Positions 18,182-30,741 of a stretch of DNA of 64,000 nucleotides are shown here, in pieces. Source of the DNA: Accumulibacter sp. (GTDB lineage: Bacteria; Pseudomonadota; Gammaproteobacteria; Burkholderiales; Rhodocyclaceae). Within the stretch, counting starts at the first letter, position 1. Each line of letters starts with the position of its first letter. Below the pieces are notes generated by a model, which searched no databases, was not told the DNA's origin, and was given only the letters and a program-made list of their open reading frames with translations. Location of the stretch: NCBI GenBank assembly GCA_017302455.1, contig JAFLDO010000018.1, positions 1 through 64,000 on the forward strand, in the 5' to 3' direction. Both the position numbers and the translations under genes were made by a program.

Positions 18182-19039
18182 CTAAGCCAGGAAACGCATC
18201 GACAGGTCGAGTGCCCGCACATCCTTCGTCAAGCCACCGATTGAAATGCGATCCACGCCGGTTTCGGCAATGCCGCGCACGGTATCGAGGCTGACGTTGC
18301 CGGAAGCCTCGAGAATCGCACGCCCCGCGGCAATAGCCACCGCTTCGCGCATCTGGTCGAGATCCATGTTGTCGAGCAGAATCATTGCCGCGCCGGCATC
18401 CAGGGCTTGGCGCAATTCGCCGAGGGTTTCGACTTCGATCTGAATGAACTGGCAGACGCCGGCCGCCTTCTCGGCAAGCTGCGCAGCACTTGCCAGCGCC
18501 GCCGAGATGCTGCCGGCAGCGAGGATGTGATTCTCCTTGATCAGGATCCCGTCATAAAGTCCGAGTCGGTGATTGCCGCCACCGCCGCAACTGACCGCAT
18601 ACTTCTGTGCCAGACGCAATCCGGGAATCGTCTTGCGCGTGTCCACCACCTGCGCTCGCGTGCCGGCGACCAGGTCGGCGAATTGCCGCGCCTTGCTGGC
18701 GACGCCCGAGAGCAACTGGAGAAAGTTCAGCGCGCTGCGCTCGCCGGTCAGCAAGGCACGCGCAGGCCCTTCGATTTCGCAGAGCAGTTGATCGGCAACG
18801 ACACCTTGTCCATCCGCTGCCTGCCAGACAATCCTGATCGTTGGATCGAGTCGGGTGAAACAGCGCGCGAACCAGGCGCTGCCGCAAAGGACGGCGTTCT
18901 CGCGCGCGATGACCTGGGCGCGACTGACCAGATCTGCCGGAACGAGTTGCGCGGTAAGGTCGCCGCTACCGACGTCCTCGGTCAGCGCGGCAATGACGTT
19001 GCGCTCGATCTCGGCATCGAGCAAGGCTGCAAAGGTCAT
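18182..19039 (-). CDS. nadC: Nicotinate-nucleotide pyrophosphorylase (carboxylating)
   Basis: A 285-residue enzyme of NAD synthesis that converts quinolinate and PRPP to nicotinate mononucleotide. It shows [12 protein letters not shown] near the N terminus, then [31 protein letters not shown] with the quinolinate-binding Arg/Lys, [20 protein letters not shown], and ILLDNMD. The C-terminal [11 protein letters not shown] and [12 protein letters not shown] complete the barrel. Length is standard. nadA and nadB are not in the window. The FMN glutamate synthase-like gene is divergent from it across a 59-base gap. Confidence 0.95.
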   Translation of the reverse strand: MTFAALLDAEIERNVIAALTEDVGSGDLTAQLVPADLVSRAQVIARENAVLCGSAWFARCFTRLDPTIRIVWQAADGQGVVADQLLCEIEGPARALLTGERSALNFLQLLSGVASKARQFADLVAGTRAQVVDTRKTIPGLRLAQKYAVSCGGGGNHRLGLYDGILIKENHILAAGSISAALASAAQLAEKAAGVCQFIQIEVETLGELRQALDAGAAMILLDNMDLDQMREAVAIAAGRAILEASGNVSLDTVRGIAETGVDRISIGGLTKDVRALDLSMRFLA

Positions 19040-19098
19040 GACAAATCCCGTACACTAGCAAGCGGAGTGGCCGATTCTAACACCGAAGGGAGCCGTCA

Positions 19099-20631
19099 AT
19101 GTTCGACCTACTGCTTGCCAGCCTGGGCGCGCTCCTCGCCCTCTTCGTCATCGGCACGATGGTCTATCTGTACGTGCAGGATGTCACCCAGGAGAAGCAT
19201 GCCGTATTGCGCAACTTTCCGCTGGTCGGTCACCTGCGCTACTTCTTCGAGCGTCTCGGCGAGTATTTCCGCCAGTACTTCTTTCTCGGCGATCGTGAGG
19301 AGATGCCGTTCGACCGGGCAACGCGCAGCTGGGTGTACCGCATGGCGAAGAACGAGGGCGGGATTATCGGCTTCGGATCGACCTACCGGATTCACGAATC
19401 AGGGGCGCTGATCTTCGTCAATGCCCCCTTCCCGGTTCTCGACGAGGAACAGCAACCCTCGCCGGCGCTGATGATCGGCGAGGGGTATTGCGCGACACCG
19501 TTTGCCGGCCGGTCTCTGGTCAACATCAGCGCCATGAGTTTCGGCGCGATTTCCCGGCCGGCCGTGCGCGCACTGTCGCGCGGCGCCGCCTCGGCCGGCT
19601 GCTGGCTGGATACCGGAGAGGGCGGCCTGTCACCCGGACATCTGGACGGTGGCTGCGACATCATCTTCCAGATCGGTACCGCGAAGTACGGCGTACGCGA
19701 CGAGAACGGCCACCTGTCGGATCCACGCCTGTGCGAACTGGCCGCGCAAGCGACCGTGCGGGCCTTCGAGATCAAGTTGTCGCAAGGAGCCAAACCGGGC
19801 AAGGGCGGCGTCCTGCTGGGCAACAAGGTGACGCCCGAGATTGCGGCCATTCGCGGCATCCCCGAGGGTCGGGATTCGCTGAGCCCGAACCGCCACCGGG
19901 ACATTGCCGACATCGACCAGCTACTGGACCTCGTCGAGCATGTGCGGGCGCTGACGGGCAAGCCGGTTGGCGTCAAGACGGCCATTGGCGGCGATCAGTT
20001 CCTGAAGGATCTCGCAGCAGCGGTCGCGCGGCGCGGCCTGCAGGCGGCGCCTGACTTTCTGACCATCGATGGTGGCGAGGGCGGCAGTGGCGCAGCGCCG
20101 CAGGCGCTCGCCGATCACATGGCCTTGTCGATCGACGAAGCGTTGCCGCTGGTCGTCGACGCGCTGATCGCGAGCGGTCTGAGAGATCGGATACGGGTGA
20201 TCGCCGCCGGCCAGCTGGTGACTCCGGCCCGCGTCGCCTGGGCGCTCGCTGCCGGTGCCGATTTCGTTAATACGGCACGCGGCTTCATGTTCGCCCTGGG
20301 CTGCATCCAGGCTCTGCGCTGCCACACCAATACCTGCCCCACCGGCGTGACCACACACGACCCGCGCCTGCAGCGCGGCCTGGTCGTCGAGGACAAGGCC
20401 GCGCGCGTCGCCTCCTACTGCCGGAACATGAACAAGGAAGTGGAGATGATCGCCCACTCCTGTGGTCTGCCGCACGCCCGCGGGCTGCGGCGTGAGCATG
20501 TCCGCATCGTGCAGCCGTCGGGGCAGAGCGTCGCGCTCGACGTGCTGCGCCCGTATCCGACACGGCGCGAGTCTGGCCCAGGCAACTGCCACGCTGCCCG
20601 ACCGCCCCTGGTGCCTGCGTCACAGGTCTGA
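19099..20631 (+). CDS. FMN-binding glutamate synthase family protein
   Basis: A 510-residue protein with one N-terminal transmembrane helix (about 3-25), then a glutamate-synthase central/FMN domain. Conserved segments are NISAMSFGAISRPAV, TGEGGLSPGH, KLSQGAKPGKGG, TIDGGEGGSGAAP and the Cys motif CHTNTCPTGVTTHDP that in GltB ligates an iron-sulfur cluster. It lacks the glutaminase domain of true GltB and belongs to the short membrane-anchored glutamate synthase-like family whose reaction is not settled. The ATG has AAGGGAG upstream. It is convergent with recQ, with 11 bases between the stops. Confidence 0.88.
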   Translation: MFDLLLASLGALLALFVIGTMVYLYVQDVTQEKHAVLRNFPLVGHLRYFFERLGEYFRQYFFLGDREEMPFDRATRSWVYRMAKNEGGIIGFGSTYRIHESGALIFVNAPFPVLDEEQQPSPALMIGEGYCATPFAGRSLVNISAMSFGAISRPAVRALSRGAASAGCWLDTGEGGLSPGHLDGGCDIIFQIGTAKYGVRDENGHLSDPRLCELAAQATVRAFEIKLSQGAKPGKGGVLLGNKVTPEIAAIRGIPEGRDSLSPNRHRDIADIDQLLDLVEHVRALTGKPVGVKTAIGGDQFLKDLAAAVARRGLQAAPDFLTIDGGEGGSGAAPQALADHMALSIDEALPLVVDALIASGLRDRIRVIAAGQLVTPARVAWALAAGADFVNTARGFMFALGCIQALRCHTNTCPTGVTTHDPRLQRGLVVEDKAARVASYCRNMNKEVEMIAHSCGLPHARGLRREHVRIVQPSGQSVALDVLRPYPTRRESGPGNCHAARPPLVPASQV

Positions 20632-20642
20632 CGAGGTCGCGC

Positions 20643-22457
20643 TCAGGCACTTCCGGCGACGATCGCCAGCAGTTCCTCGCCGTAACGCTCCGCCTTGGCC
20701 AGGCCAATACCCGGCACGGAGAGGAGTGCCTGCCGGGAATTCGGGAGCAGTTCGGCGATCTCGTAAAGTGTGCGGTCGTGCAGGATGACGTAGGCCGGGA
20801 CACCCTGCTCACGGGCTTTCTCGCTCCGCCACTGGCGCAGCGTGGCGACCAGCGGCGGATCGTTCGTCGGCAGGCTGCTGCGGGTCGTCGCCGTCTTCGT
20901 CCTGGCCAGCCTGCCCTGCGGGCGGGCTGGCTGGCGACGCAGTTGCAGCCGGCTCTCCCCCTTCAGCACCGGACGCGCGGCGTCCGTCAGTTTCAGCGCG
21001 CCCCAAGCGGCGGCGTCGGCTTCGAGCAGGCCGCCAGCCAGAAGTTGCCGAAACACCGATCGCCAGCCGGTATCGTCCATGTCCGCGCCAACTCCAAAGG
21101 TCGGCAGGCGATCGTGCCCAAACTGCAGAACCTTGTCGGTAGTCTTGCCGCGCAGGATATCGATCAGGTGTCCGGCACCGAAACGCTGGCCGGTGCGCAA
21201 GGCTGCCGACAGCGCTTTCTGGGCCACCACCGTGCCGTCCCAGACCACCGGCGGATCGAGACACACATCGCAGTTGCCGCAGGGCGTCGTCGCCTCGCCA
21301 AAGTAATTGAGGAGCACAACGCGGCGGCACCTCGCCGACTCGCAGTAGGCGAGCATGCTGTCGAGCTTCTGTCGCTCGACGCGTTTCTGTTCTACAGGCG
21401 CCGCCGAGTCCTCGATCATCTGGCGGTGGATCACCACGTCATTCAGTCCATAGGTCATCCACGCTTCCGACGCTTCGCCGTCGCGCCCGGCGCGCCCGGT
21501 CTCCTGATAATAGGCTTCCAGGCTTCTGGGCAAGTCAAGGTGGGCAACGAAACGCACGTCGGGCTTGTCGATGCCCATACCAAAAGCGATGGTGGCCACC
21601 ATCACCACCCCATCCTCGCGCAGGAAACGTTGTTGGTGGCGTTGGCGGTCGGCAGCCGCCAGCCCCGCATGGTAGGGCAAGGCCGTCACGCCCTGGGCGT
21701 TGAGCCAGGCAGCGGTTTCGTCGACCTTGCGGCGCGACAGACAATAGACGATTCCGGCCGCACCGCCATGGACGCCGAGAAAGGCGAGCAGTTGCCTGCG
21801 CGGATTGTCGCGCTCGACGATGGTGTAGCGGATGTTTGGCCGGTCGAAACTGGCAACGAACAGGCGCGCGTCCTCGAGGCTGAGGCGGCTGACGATCTCC
21901 TGCCGTGTCAGTTGGTCCGCTGTCGCCGTCAAGGCGATGCGCGGAATGCCGGGGAAGCGCTCGTGCAACTGCGAGAGCTGGATGTACTCCGGGCGGAAGT
22001 CGTGCCCCCATTGCGAAACGCAATGCGCTTCGTCGATCGCGAACAGTGAGACCTGGTCGCGCGCGATGAGCTGCTCGAGCAGGCCGATGAAGCGGTCGGT
22101 AAGTAGACGTTCAGGCGCGACGTAAATCAGGTCGAGTTCGCCGGCCTGTAACCGGCGCTCGGTGTCCACCACCGCCCGGAAGTCCAGCGAGGAGTTCAGG
22201 TAGGCAGCCTGCACACCAACCTGTCGCAAGGCATCCACCTGGTCCTGCATCAGGGCAATCAGCGGCGAAACGACAACGCCAACTCCCGGCCGCAGAAGGG
22301 CCGGAATCTGATAGCACAGAGACTTGCCGCCGCCGGTCGGCATCAGGACCAGAGCGTCGCCGCCACCGACGATCTGGTCAACGATCGCTGCTTGCTCGCC
22401 GCGAAACGCCGGATAGCCGAAAACCCGGCGCAGGATCTCGGCAGCCGGCGAGATCAC
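20643..22457 (-). CDS. recQ: ATP-dependent DNA helicase RecQ
   Basis: A 604-residue 3'-5' helicase for recombination and fork repair. Motif [13 protein letters not shown], the RecQ-specific motif after motif I ([13 protein letters not shown]), DEAH box [16 protein letters not shown], and motif [12 protein letters not shown] are all present. The RQC zinc site is seen as CESARC...CGNCDVC, then a winged helix, and a C-terminal HRDC domain (about 530-604). Length is typical. The start is GTG at 22457. A low-complexity Arg/Thr linker (about 500-525) separates winged helix and HRDC. Confidence 0.96.
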   Translation of the reverse strand: MISPAAEILRRVFGYPAFRGEQAAIVDQIVGGGDALVLMPTGGGKSLCYQIPALLRPGVGVVVSPLIALMQDQVDALRQVGVQAAYLNSSLDFRAVVDTERRLQAGELDLIYVAPERLLTDRFIGLLEQLIARDQVSLFAIDEAHCVSQWGHDFRPEYIQLSQLHERFPGIPRIALTATADQLTRQEIVSRLSLEDARLFVASFDRPNIRYTIVERDNPRRQLLAFLGVHGGAAGIVYCLSRRKVDETAAWLNAQGVTALPYHAGLAAADRQRHQQRFLREDGVVMVATIAFGMGIDKPDVRFVAHLDLPRSLEAYYQETGRAGRDGEASEAWMTYGLNDVVIHRQMIEDSAAPVEQKRVERQKLDSMLAYCESARCRRVVLLNYFGEATTPCGNCDVCLDPPVVWDGTVVAQKALSAALRTGQRFGAGHLIDILRGKTTDKVLQFGHDRLPTFGVGADMDDTGWRSVFRQLLAGGLLEADAAAWGALKLTDAARPVLKGESRLQLRRQPARPQGRLARTKTATTRSSLPTNDPPLVATLRQWRSEKAREQGVPAYVILHDRTLYEIAELLPNSRQALLSVPGIGLAKAERYGEELLAIVAGSA

Positions 22458-22518
22458 GGCGCGAGCGTTCCTAGAGCGGGGCGCCGGCGCACACGATCAA
22501 GACGGCTGGCCGTCGCGT

Positions 22519-23010
22519 TCAGCAGACTTCGGCGCGCTCGATCAGCACGTCCTCGACCGGCACATCACTATGGAAACCCGAAGTGCCCGTCCTGACGAGC
22601 CGGATCTTGTCCACCACGTCGGTCCCTTCGACCACCTTGCCGAACACGCAGTAGCCCCAACCCTGCGCGTTGGGGGCACGGAAATTGAGGAAATCATTGT
22701 CCACCGCGTTGATGAAAAACTGCGCGGTGGCCGAGTGCGGGTCGGCCGTGCGGGCCATGGCCACCGTGTAGGCATCGTTCTTGAGGCCGTTGTCTGCTTC
22801 GTTCCTGATCGGGGCTCCGCATGGCTTCTGCTTCATGCCGGGCGCAAAACCACCGCCCTGTACCATGAAGCCCGGGATGACGCGGTGAAAAATGGTGTTG
22901 TCGTAGTGGCCGGAGGCGGCGTAGGAAAGGAAGTTCGCGGCCGAGAGAGGGGCTTTCTCGGCGTCCACCTCAATACCGATAACGCCAAAACTGGTGTGCA
23001 GCTTTATCAT
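22519..23010 (-). CDS. ppiB: Cytoplasmic cyclophilin, peptidyl-prolyl cis-trans isomerase B
   Basis: A 163-residue cyclophilin without signal peptide. It has [15 protein letters not shown], with catalytic Arg, Phe and Gln, followed by [17 protein letters not shown] and the conserved [16 protein letters not shown]. It catalyses proline isomerisation during folding. The ATG overlaps the stop of the preceding cyclophilin gene by four bases (ATGA at 23007-23010), so translation is coupled. The pair places one isomerase in the cytoplasm and one in the periplasm from one transcript. Confidence 0.94.
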   Translation of the reverse strand: MIKLHTSFGVIGIEVDAEKAPLSAANFLSYAASGHYDNTIFHRVIPGFMVQGGGFAPGMKQKPCGAPIRNEADNGLKNDAYTVAMARTADPHSATAQFFINAVDNDFLNFRAPNAQGWGYCVFGKVVEGTDVVDKIRLVRTGTSGFHSDVPVEDVLIERAEVC

Positions 23011-23597
23011 GGTTTTCCTTGCTTCTCGTCAGGGATGATCTTGACGGACTGGATGATGACCGGCTCAAGAGGAACGTTCTGGTGCATGGAGCGGTTGCCG
23101 GTCGCCACCCTGGCGATTCTGTCGACCACGTCCATACCCTGCGTGACCTTGCCGAAAACGGCGTAGCCGGCGCCGTCGGGCGAGGGATAGTTGAGCGACG
23201 CGTTGTCCCTGTGGTTGATGAAGAACTGCGAGCTCGCCGAATTGGGGTCGGCGGTACGGGCCATGGCGAGCGTGCCGCGATCGTTCTTCAGACCATTCCT
23301 GGCTTCGTTTTCGACCTTGCGCGGGGTCGGCTTCTGTTCCATGTCCACCGTGAAACCGCCACCCTGGATCATGAAATCGGGAATGACGCGATGGAAAACG
23401 GTGCCGTTGTAGAAGCCCTCGTTGACGTACTGCAGGAAGTTCTGGACGCTCCGCGGCGCCTTCTCGGAATCGAGGTCGATCACGATCTTCCCCATGCTCG
23501 TCTGCATCTCTATGGTAGGCGCCGCGAGAGCGGCGAGGGAAAGCGCCGCGCCAGCGACGAGGACGAGGATGCGCGGCATCAAGCGACTTTTTTGCAT
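23007..23597 (-). CDS. ppiA: Periplasmic cyclophilin, peptidyl-prolyl cis-trans isomerase A
   Basis: A 196-residue cyclophilin with an N-terminal signal peptide ([16 protein letters not shown] onwards, cleavage near LAA-PTI at residue 26). The catalytic core shows [15 protein letters not shown] and [17 protein letters not shown]. It should act on folding of exported proteins. It is the first gene of an overlapping two-gene unit with ppiB. A TPR/NTF2 protein gene lies 60 bases upstream on the same strand, so all three may be transcribed together. Confidence 0.92.
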   Translation of the reverse strand: MQKSRLMPRILVLVAGAALSLAALAAPTIEMQTSMGKIVIDLDSEKAPRSVQNFLQYVNEGFYNGTVFHRVIPDFMIQGGGFTVDMEQKPTPRKVENEARNGLKNDRGTLAMARTADPNSASSQFFINHRDNASLNYPSPDGAGYAVFGKVTQGMDVVDRIARVATGNRSMHQNVPLEPVIIQSVKIIPDEKQGKP

Positions 23598-23657
23598 ACT
23601 TTTCTCAGGTGGCGTCTTGCGCCGAAGGTGGGAAGACAGGGCCGCCGGATTTGCCGG

Positions 23658-24650
23658 TCAGGCGGTGTTTTCCTGCTGGATCAGCCATTTCCCGCGCGAC
23701 TTCATGAAGATGAGCGTCTTGCCGACCGATCCCTTCGCGGTCGGCGAACTGTAACGCTGCCGGAACCTGACGGTTGCCCGGTCGCCCTCCACGATCACGT
23801 TGACGTCATCGAGCTCGATCAACAGCTTGTCCGGCTTGCCGATGCGCTGAGCGCGATCGGCTTCCCACGCCTGGCGAGACAGGCCGTCCGGCGTCTGGAA
23901 ATCGGGGGCGTAGAAGTCGAGATAGGCTTTGACCTCCTTGCGAGACCAGGCACCGGCCCAATCCTCAAGCGCCCTCCTCACCTCCGCCTCATCACCGGCT
24001 GGCGAGGGCGCGCCCCCCTTCCTCGCCTCGGCAGTGACCGTCTTCACGGGCTCGCCCGCTGGTCGTGACGCGCCACCCGGCTTGATCGCTGCGCTCGCCG
24101 GATTGCCGGTCAGTTCGCGGATCATGGACAGCTTGCTGCGCGCCCCCTTGTTCGAGGCTTCGAGTTGCAGCGCTTTCTCATAGGCCTGGCCGGCCAGTTT
24201 GGCATACACGTCGCCGAGATTTTCGTACGCCGTGGCATAGCCCGGATGCGTCCTGATCGCCATCTCGAGCGCCGTGCGGGCCTTCTCGTACTGCTTCTGC
24301 TGCGCGTGCAGTACCGCCAGATTGTTATAAGGCTCGGGCAACTCCGGAAAGTCTTCGGTCAGCTTGCCGAACACCGCCATCGCCTCCGCCGAGCGGCCCA
24401 TCTCGGTCAGGATAAGACCCTTGAGGAAGCGCCCCTGTGGATCCTTTGGCTTGCCGGCGACATAAGCGTCGACCTTTTCGAGAGCCTGTGGCAACTGCCC
24501 CTGTTTCATCAGGCGCTGCACCTCCGGCAGGTCGTCGGCAGCGAACACCGAGACCGCACAGCTCAGGAGCAGCCCGAGGAACAAGGCCAGCAGGGGTGCC
24601 TTCAGAGGCTTCGGAGAGCTGGGGAGCATCGATGTGGTATACTTGGTCAT
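23658..24650 (-). CDS. Exported TPR protein with C-terminal NTF2-like (Cds6-type) domain
   Basis: From the ATG at 24650 the protein has 330 residues. A signal peptide (LLALFLGLLLSCAVSVFA) is followed by about three TPR repeats (about 40-170, for example PYNNLAVLHAQQKQYEKAR). A Pro/Ala/Gly linker leads to a C-terminal domain of about 110 residues with WAGAWSRKEVKAYLDFYAPDF and the closing WLIQQE. This is the NTF2-like fold named after Cds6, common at the end of betaproteobacterial envelope proteins. An internal ATG at 24629 is an alternative start. The exact role is unknown; a link to envelope assembly is inferred from export, TPRs and the cyclophilins next to it. Confidence 0.75.
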   Translation of the reverse strand: MTKYTTSMLPSSPKPLKAPLLALFLGLLLSCAVSVFAADDLPEVQRLMKQGQLPQALEKVDAYVAGKPKDPQGRFLKGLILTEMGRSAEAMAVFGKLTEDFPELPEPYNNLAVLHAQQKQYEKARTALEMAIRTHPGYATAYENLGDVYAKLAGQAYEKALQLEASNKGARSKLSMIRELTGNPASAAIKPGGASRPAGEPVKTVTAEARKGGAPSPAGDEAEVRRALEDWAGAWSRKEVKAYLDFYAPDFQTPDGLSRQAWEADRAQRIGKPDKLLIELDDVNVIVEGDRATVRFRQRYSSPTAKGSVGKTLIFMKSRGKWLIQQENTA

Positions 24651-24758
24651 GCTGCGGTGGATGTCACTCAAGCGATCAATTCTAGCAAGAAGTGCGTCGA
24701 AACCAAAGCGCTCCGCCGGCCCCTCTGTTTGCCCGGCGCACTCTCGTGAGCCCGAACA

Positions 24759-26132
24759 ATGCTGAAAATCTACAACTCGCTGACGAGGGCAAAGCAGGAC
24801 TTCGTCCCGATCACTCCCGGCAGCGTCCGCATGTATGTCTGCGGAATGACTGTTTACGACCACTGCCATCTCGGTCATGCGCGCGTTCTGGTCGTCTTCG
24901 ATCTGGTCCAACGCTGGCTGCGCGCCAGCGGGCTGCGCGTAACCTACGTCCGCAACATCACCGACATTGATGACAAAATCATCAAGCGCGCACTCGAGAA
25001 CAAGGAAAGCATCGGGGATCTGACGAATCGTTTCATTGCTTTCATGAATGACGACGCGGCGGCACTCGGGGTCGAGAAGCCGGATCACGAGCCGCGGGCC
25101 ACCGAGTACGTGCCGCAGATGCTCGAGCTGATTGGCCGGCTCGAGAAGAACGGCCTTGCCTACCAGGTTCCCGATGGCGACGTGAATTTCTCCGTTCGCA
25201 AGTTTCCTGGCTACGGCAAGCTCTCGGGCAAGGCGCTTGACGACCTCAGGGCCGGCGAACGCGTCGACGTCGATGGCACCAAGGAAGACCCGCTGGACTT
25301 CGTGCTCTGGAAACATGCCAGGGAAGGAGAGCCCTCCTGGCCGTCGCCATGGGGCGATGGCCGACCCGGCTGGCATATCGAGTGCTCGGCAATGAGTTCG
25401 GTTCTGCTCGGTGAGCATTTCGACATCCACGGTGGCGGGCAGGATCTCCAGTTTCCTCACCACGAGAACGAGATCGCGCAGTCGGAAGGCGCGCACCAAT
25501 GTCGCTTCGTCAACTACTGGATGCACAACGGCTTCGTTCGTGTCGATGACGAGAAGATGTCGAAATCGCTCGGCAATTTCTGCACCATCAAGGAAATCCT
25601 CAGGAAGTACGATCCCGAAGTACTCCGTTTCTTCATCCTGCGCGCGCATTACCGCAGTCCGCTCAATTATTCCGACACCCACCTCGATGACGCCCGGCAG
25701 GCGCTGAGCAGGCTTTATACGGCACTCAGAACGGCAAACACCGACCCGCCTTCCATCGACTGGGATGAGCCGCACGCGCTACGCTTCCGCGACGCCATGG
25801 ACGACGACTTCAACACACCAGAAGCGTGCGCGGTGCTGTTCGATCTGGCCGCTGAACTCAATCGCAGCAAGTCCGCGACTCTCGCCGGGCAGCTGCGCGG
25901 GCTGGCCGGCCTGCTTGGCCTGCTCGGACGCGACCCGCAGGTGTTCCTGCAGGCGGCGCCAAGCGAGGGCGGCGAGTTGACCGCCGAACAGATTGAGTCC
26001 CTGATCAGTGAACGGGCAGCCGCCAAGGCGCAGAAGGATTACACGGCGGCGGATAGAATCCGGGCCGACCTGCTGTCGGCAGGCGTGGTTCTCGAGGATG
26101 GCGCCAGCGGAACTCGCTGGCGTCGTGCCTGA
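24759..26132 (+). CDS. cysS: Cysteinyl-tRNA synthetase
   Basis: A 457-residue class I aminoacyl-tRNA synthetase. The zinc- and ATP-binding start [15 protein letters not shown] contains the HIGH-type motif; [10 protein letters not shown] appears in the variant [18 protein letters not shown] with zinc-binding histidines; KMSKS is intact in [10 protein letters not shown]. The C-terminal DALR-type helical region ends normally. Length matches the family. A TATACT hexamer upstream (about 24638-24643) could be a -10 element. The gene is divergent from the TPR/NTF2 gene. Confidence 0.97.
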   Translation: MLKIYNSLTRAKQDFVPITPGSVRMYVCGMTVYDHCHLGHARVLVVFDLVQRWLRASGLRVTYVRNITDIDDKIIKRALENKESIGDLTNRFIAFMNDDAAALGVEKPDHEPRATEYVPQMLELIGRLEKNGLAYQVPDGDVNFSVRKFPGYGKLSGKALDDLRAGERVDVDGTKEDPLDFVLWKHAREGEPSWPSPWGDGRPGWHIECSAMSSVLLGEHFDIHGGGQDLQFPHHENEIAQSEGAHQCRFVNYWMHNGFVRVDDEKMSKSLGNFCTIKEILRKYDPEVLRFFILRAHYRSPLNYSDTHLDDARQALSRLYTALRTANTDPPSIDWDEPHALRFRDAMDDDFNTPEACAVLFDLAAELNRSKSATLAGQLRGLAGLLGLLGRDPQVFLQAAPSEGGELTAEQIESLISERAAAKAQKDYTAADRIRADLLSAGVVLEDGASGTRWRRA

Positions 26133-26196
26133 CGGCCCGGGGAGCTTGCGACTACTGGGCCCGCCCCGGCATGAGCACTTGTCTCGTCAGGAGCGT

Positions 26197-27339
26197 TTAA
26201 CGCAGCACGCGGCCGCCGCTGCCGATGACCGTCAAGTCGACAAAGCGCGAACCGAGCCGATCATTGGCCGAGTAGCTCACGCGATAACCCCCGAGGTCGT
26301 GGTTCTGCATGCTTTCGAGCGTGCTGATCAGCTTTTCGCGAGTGAGATCCTTGCCAGTCTTGCGGATCGCGTCGACGAGAACTCTTGCCATGGCATAGGC
26401 CTCGACACCGAAGTAAGAGGGCTTGCCCTGCTTGCCGAGAAGCTTCTGGTACTCACGCACCAGCGGTATCGTATCGTTCCACGGGTAGGGCATGACCTGC
26501 GAGATGCCGACGCCACGGGCTTCGTCGCCGAGTTCCTGAACCAGCAGGTCGGCGCCGACGGGCGAAAGGGTCATGAACTGTGGAGTTTGCCTGGCCTGGC
26601 GCATCTCGCGGACGAACGCGGCGGTCGCCTTGTAGAGGGTGACCATGACCACCGCCTGCGGATTGGCCTTGGCGATCGCCTGTACTGCCGGGCTGACCTC
26701 AATCGAGTTGCGCTCAACCGTAGCCACTGCCGCCGGCGCCAGATTGTGCGTCCTGAGCGCGCTGACCACTCCGTCGAGACCGGACCTGCCGAAACCATCG
26801 TTCTGGTAGAAAACCGCGATGTTCTTGATGCCTAGCGAAACGAGCTGGTTGACGATGGCTTCCGTCTCGTTCGCGTAGCTGGCCCGCACGTTGAACATGT
26901 AGCGATTGTTGGAGTTGTCCCTGGGCGCCTGGCGAAGTGAATCGGCACCGGAAATGGCCCCGATGAGGGGGACGCGGGCGACCCCGAAGACCTCGTTCAT
27001 CGCAGCTGTCGTCGGGCTCGATCCGTAGGATCCCAGCAGGACGAACACCCGTTCGTTGCTGATCAATGCCCTGGTATTGCTGACGGCCCTCTCGGTCTCG
27101 TAACCATCGTCCAGGGCCCGCAGCTCCAGCCTCCTGCCGTGGATGCCGCCACCTTCGTTGATCTGACGAAAGTAGGCGTTGATGACCATCTTCATGTCCA
27201 GCCCGTAAGCACCGCTGGTACCGGACAACGGCGCGGTCATGCCGATCAGGATGCTGTTGTCGGTGACCCCAATTTCGCCGCCAAGAGCACAACCGATCCA
27301 GCTCAACACACCAAACAGCAGAGCCCTTGCATACCTCAT
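26197..27339 (-). CDS. LivK-type periplasmic substrate-binding protein
   Basis: From the ATG at 27339 (GGAGGG seven bases upstream) the protein has 380 residues. A signal peptide (about 1-20) is followed by a Peripla_BP_6 fold: ILIGMTAPLSGTSGAYG, the hinge LDDGYETERAV, and ALISNERVFVLLGSYGSSPT. Such proteins deliver branched-chain amino acids, amides or aromatic acids to ABC permeases. No permease or ATPase gene is adjacent, so it is an orphan binder and its ligand is unknown. An upstream ATG seven codons earlier is less well placed for the ribosome binding site. Confidence 0.88.
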   Translation of the reverse strand: MRYARALLFGVLSWIGCALGGEIGVTDNSILIGMTAPLSGTSGAYGLDMKMVINAYFRQINEGGGIHGRRLELRALDDGYETERAVSNTRALISNERVFVLLGSYGSSPTTAAMNEVFGVARVPLIGAISGADSLRQAPRDNSNNRYMFNVRASYANETEAIVNQLVSLGIKNIAVFYQNDGFGRSGLDGVVSALRTHNLAPAAVATVERNSIEVSPAVQAIAKANPQAVVMVTLYKATAAFVREMRQARQTPQFMTLSPVGADLLVQELGDEARGVGISQVMPYPWNDTIPLVREYQKLLGKQGKPSYFGVEAYAMARVLVDAIRKTGKDLTREKLISTLESMQNHDLGGYRVSYSANDRLGSRFVDLTVIGSGGRVLR

Positions 27340-27370
27340 CCCGTCGCCCTCCGGTAGCATGCGGGAGCCG

Positions 27371-27388
27371 TGGCCGGGATTCCGGCCA
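27371..27388. terminator. Hairpin between dnaJ and the LivK-type gene
   Basis: A perfect 7-bp stem (TGGCCGG/CCGGCCA) with a GATT loop lies in the 181-base gap between the dnaJ stop and the binding-protein start. It could end the heat-shock transcript, but no T-run follows on the minus strand. Confidence 0.4.
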
Positions 27389-27520
27389 TCGCCACCACCA
27401 TCGGAGAATGGCGAAGAAAGCTGACACCCTCCTTACACGATCCCGCCAGGCCGATTGCGTTCAAGCCCCACCACAGCCCAGCCAAGGCCTGTGACGACAA
27501 GCGACGCAAGGAAGCCCGCG

Positions 27521-28642
27521 TCAGGTGGCTGCGAAGAAGTCGCGCACCCTGTCCATCCAGGACTTGGCACGCGGGTTATGCTGATCCGAGTTCTCCCGAC
27601 TCGACTCCTCGAGTTCGCGCAACAGTTCCTTCTGGCGCTCGGTGAGATGCACCGGCGTTTCCACGACGACGTGGCACAGCAGGTCACCGTGAGTGTGACT
27701 GCGCACACCCTTGATACCCTTGCCGCGCAAGCGAAAGGTCTTTCCCGACTGGGTCTCGGCGGGAACCCGGATCTTCGCTGCGCCATCGAGCGTGGGAATA
27801 TCGATCTCGCCCCCCAGGGCGGCGGTCGTGAAGCTGATCGGCATCTCGCAATGCAGATCGTTCTGTTCGCGTTGAAAAACGGGATGCGCTTTCAGGTGAA
27901 TCTGCACGTAGAGGTCGCCTGACGGTCCGCCGTTGATGCCATGCTCACCTTCGCCGGACAGACGGATGCGATCGCCCTCGTCGACCCCGGCAGGAATCTT
28001 TACTGCCAGAGTCTTGTGCTGCTTGACGCGGCCGGCACCATGGCATGCCGCACAGGGTTCGGCAATGAAGCGCCCCGTACCATGGCACTTCGGGCAGGTC
28101 TGCTGAATCGAGAAGAACCCCTGCTGCAACCGCACCTGACCACTGCCCTGACAGGTCGGGCAGGTCTTCGGCTGAGTACCGGCCTTCGCGCCGCTGCCCC
28201 GACATGAATCGCAAACCTCCATGGTCGGGATGCGAATCTTCGTTTCGGTACCGAACGCCGCCTGCTCGAGAGTGACTTCGAGGTTGTAGCGCAGGTCGGC
28301 ACCGCGATAGATGTTCGACCGCCCAGCACGACCGCCACCGAAGATCTCGTCAAAGATGCCGCCGAACGCATCGGAGAAGCCCCCGGCGCCGGCCGCCCCA
28401 CCCATACCGGCCTGCGGATCGATACCGGCGTGGCCGTACTGGTCGTAGGCCGCGCGCTTCTGAGGGTCGGTGAGTACCTCATAGGCTTCCTTGACTTCCT
28501 TGAAGTGATCCTCGGCCTTGGGATTGTCGGGATTGCGATCCGGATGGTACTTCATGGCCAGCTTGCGGTAGGCCTTCTTGATTTCGTCATCGGCCGCGTC
28601 ACGATTGACGCCGAGAATGTCGTAAAAGTCGCGTTTAGCCAT
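27521..28642 (-). CDS. dnaJ: Chaperone protein DnaJ (Hsp40)
   Basis: A 373-residue class I DnaJ. The J domain has YHPDRN with the HPD triad that stimulates DnaK ATPase; then a Gly-rich G/F region and a zinc domain with four CxxCxGxG repeats ([32 protein letters not shown]). The substrate-binding C-terminal domains follow. It is the last gene of grpE-dnaK-dnaJ. A TATAAT hexamer inside a hairpin just upstream might give extra transcription. Confidence 0.98.
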   Translation of the reverse strand: MAKRDFYDILGVNRDAADDEIKKAYRKLAMKYHPDRNPDNPKAEDHFKEVKEAYEVLTDPQKRAAYDQYGHAGIDPQAGMGGAAGAGGFSDAFGGIFDEIFGGGRAGRSNIYRGADLRYNLEVTLEQAAFGTETKIRIPTMEVCDSCRGSGAKAGTQPKTCPTCQGSGQVRLQQGFFSIQQTCPKCHGTGRFIAEPCAACHGAGRVKQHKTLAVKIPAGVDEGDRIRLSGEGEHGINGGPSGDLYVQIHLKAHPVFQREQNDLHCEMPISFTTAALGGEIDIPTLDGAAKIRVPAETQSGKTFRLRGKGIKGVRSHTHGDLLCHVVVETPVHLTERQKELLRELEESSRENSDQHNPRAKSWMDRVRDFFAAT

Positions 28643-28673
28643 CGGTTCTCGAACAGTTTATGTGGCGGCAGGG

Positions 28674-28693
28674 GAGGCGCGATTATACGCCTC
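28674..28693 (-). promoter_or_regulatory. Hairpin with TATAAT between dnaK and dnaJ
   Basis: A 6-bp stem GAGGCG/CGCCTC encloses CGATTATA; on the minus strand the loop reads TATAAT, a perfect -10 hexamer for dnaJ. There is no good -35 box 17 bases upstream. It may be an mRNA processing or attenuation site between dnaK and dnaJ, or a weak promoter. Confidence 0.3.
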
Positions 28694-28711
28694 GCCCTCT
28701 GCGGCAGATGC

Positions 28712-30640
<1,929 letters not shown>

Positions 30641-30715
30641 TCTAGAATCCTTTCAATGTTTCTGTGATGTGTGAAGCATTCGCCAACGGCCACAATGCCC
30701 GCCAATGAACGCGAC

Positions 30716-30741
30716 TTGGGGACTGTGCCTGATATTTCAAG
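30716..30741 (-). promoter_or_regulatory. Sigma-32-type promoter of dnaK
   Basis: On the minus strand CTTGAAA (30735-30741) is followed after 13 bases by CCCCAA (30716-30721, then GT). This closely matches the RpoH consensus CTTGAAA-N11-16-CCCCAT. The -35 element overlaps the grpE stop codon. It lies about 76 bases upstream of the dnaK ATG. The match is visual; heat induction is inferred. Confidence 0.72.
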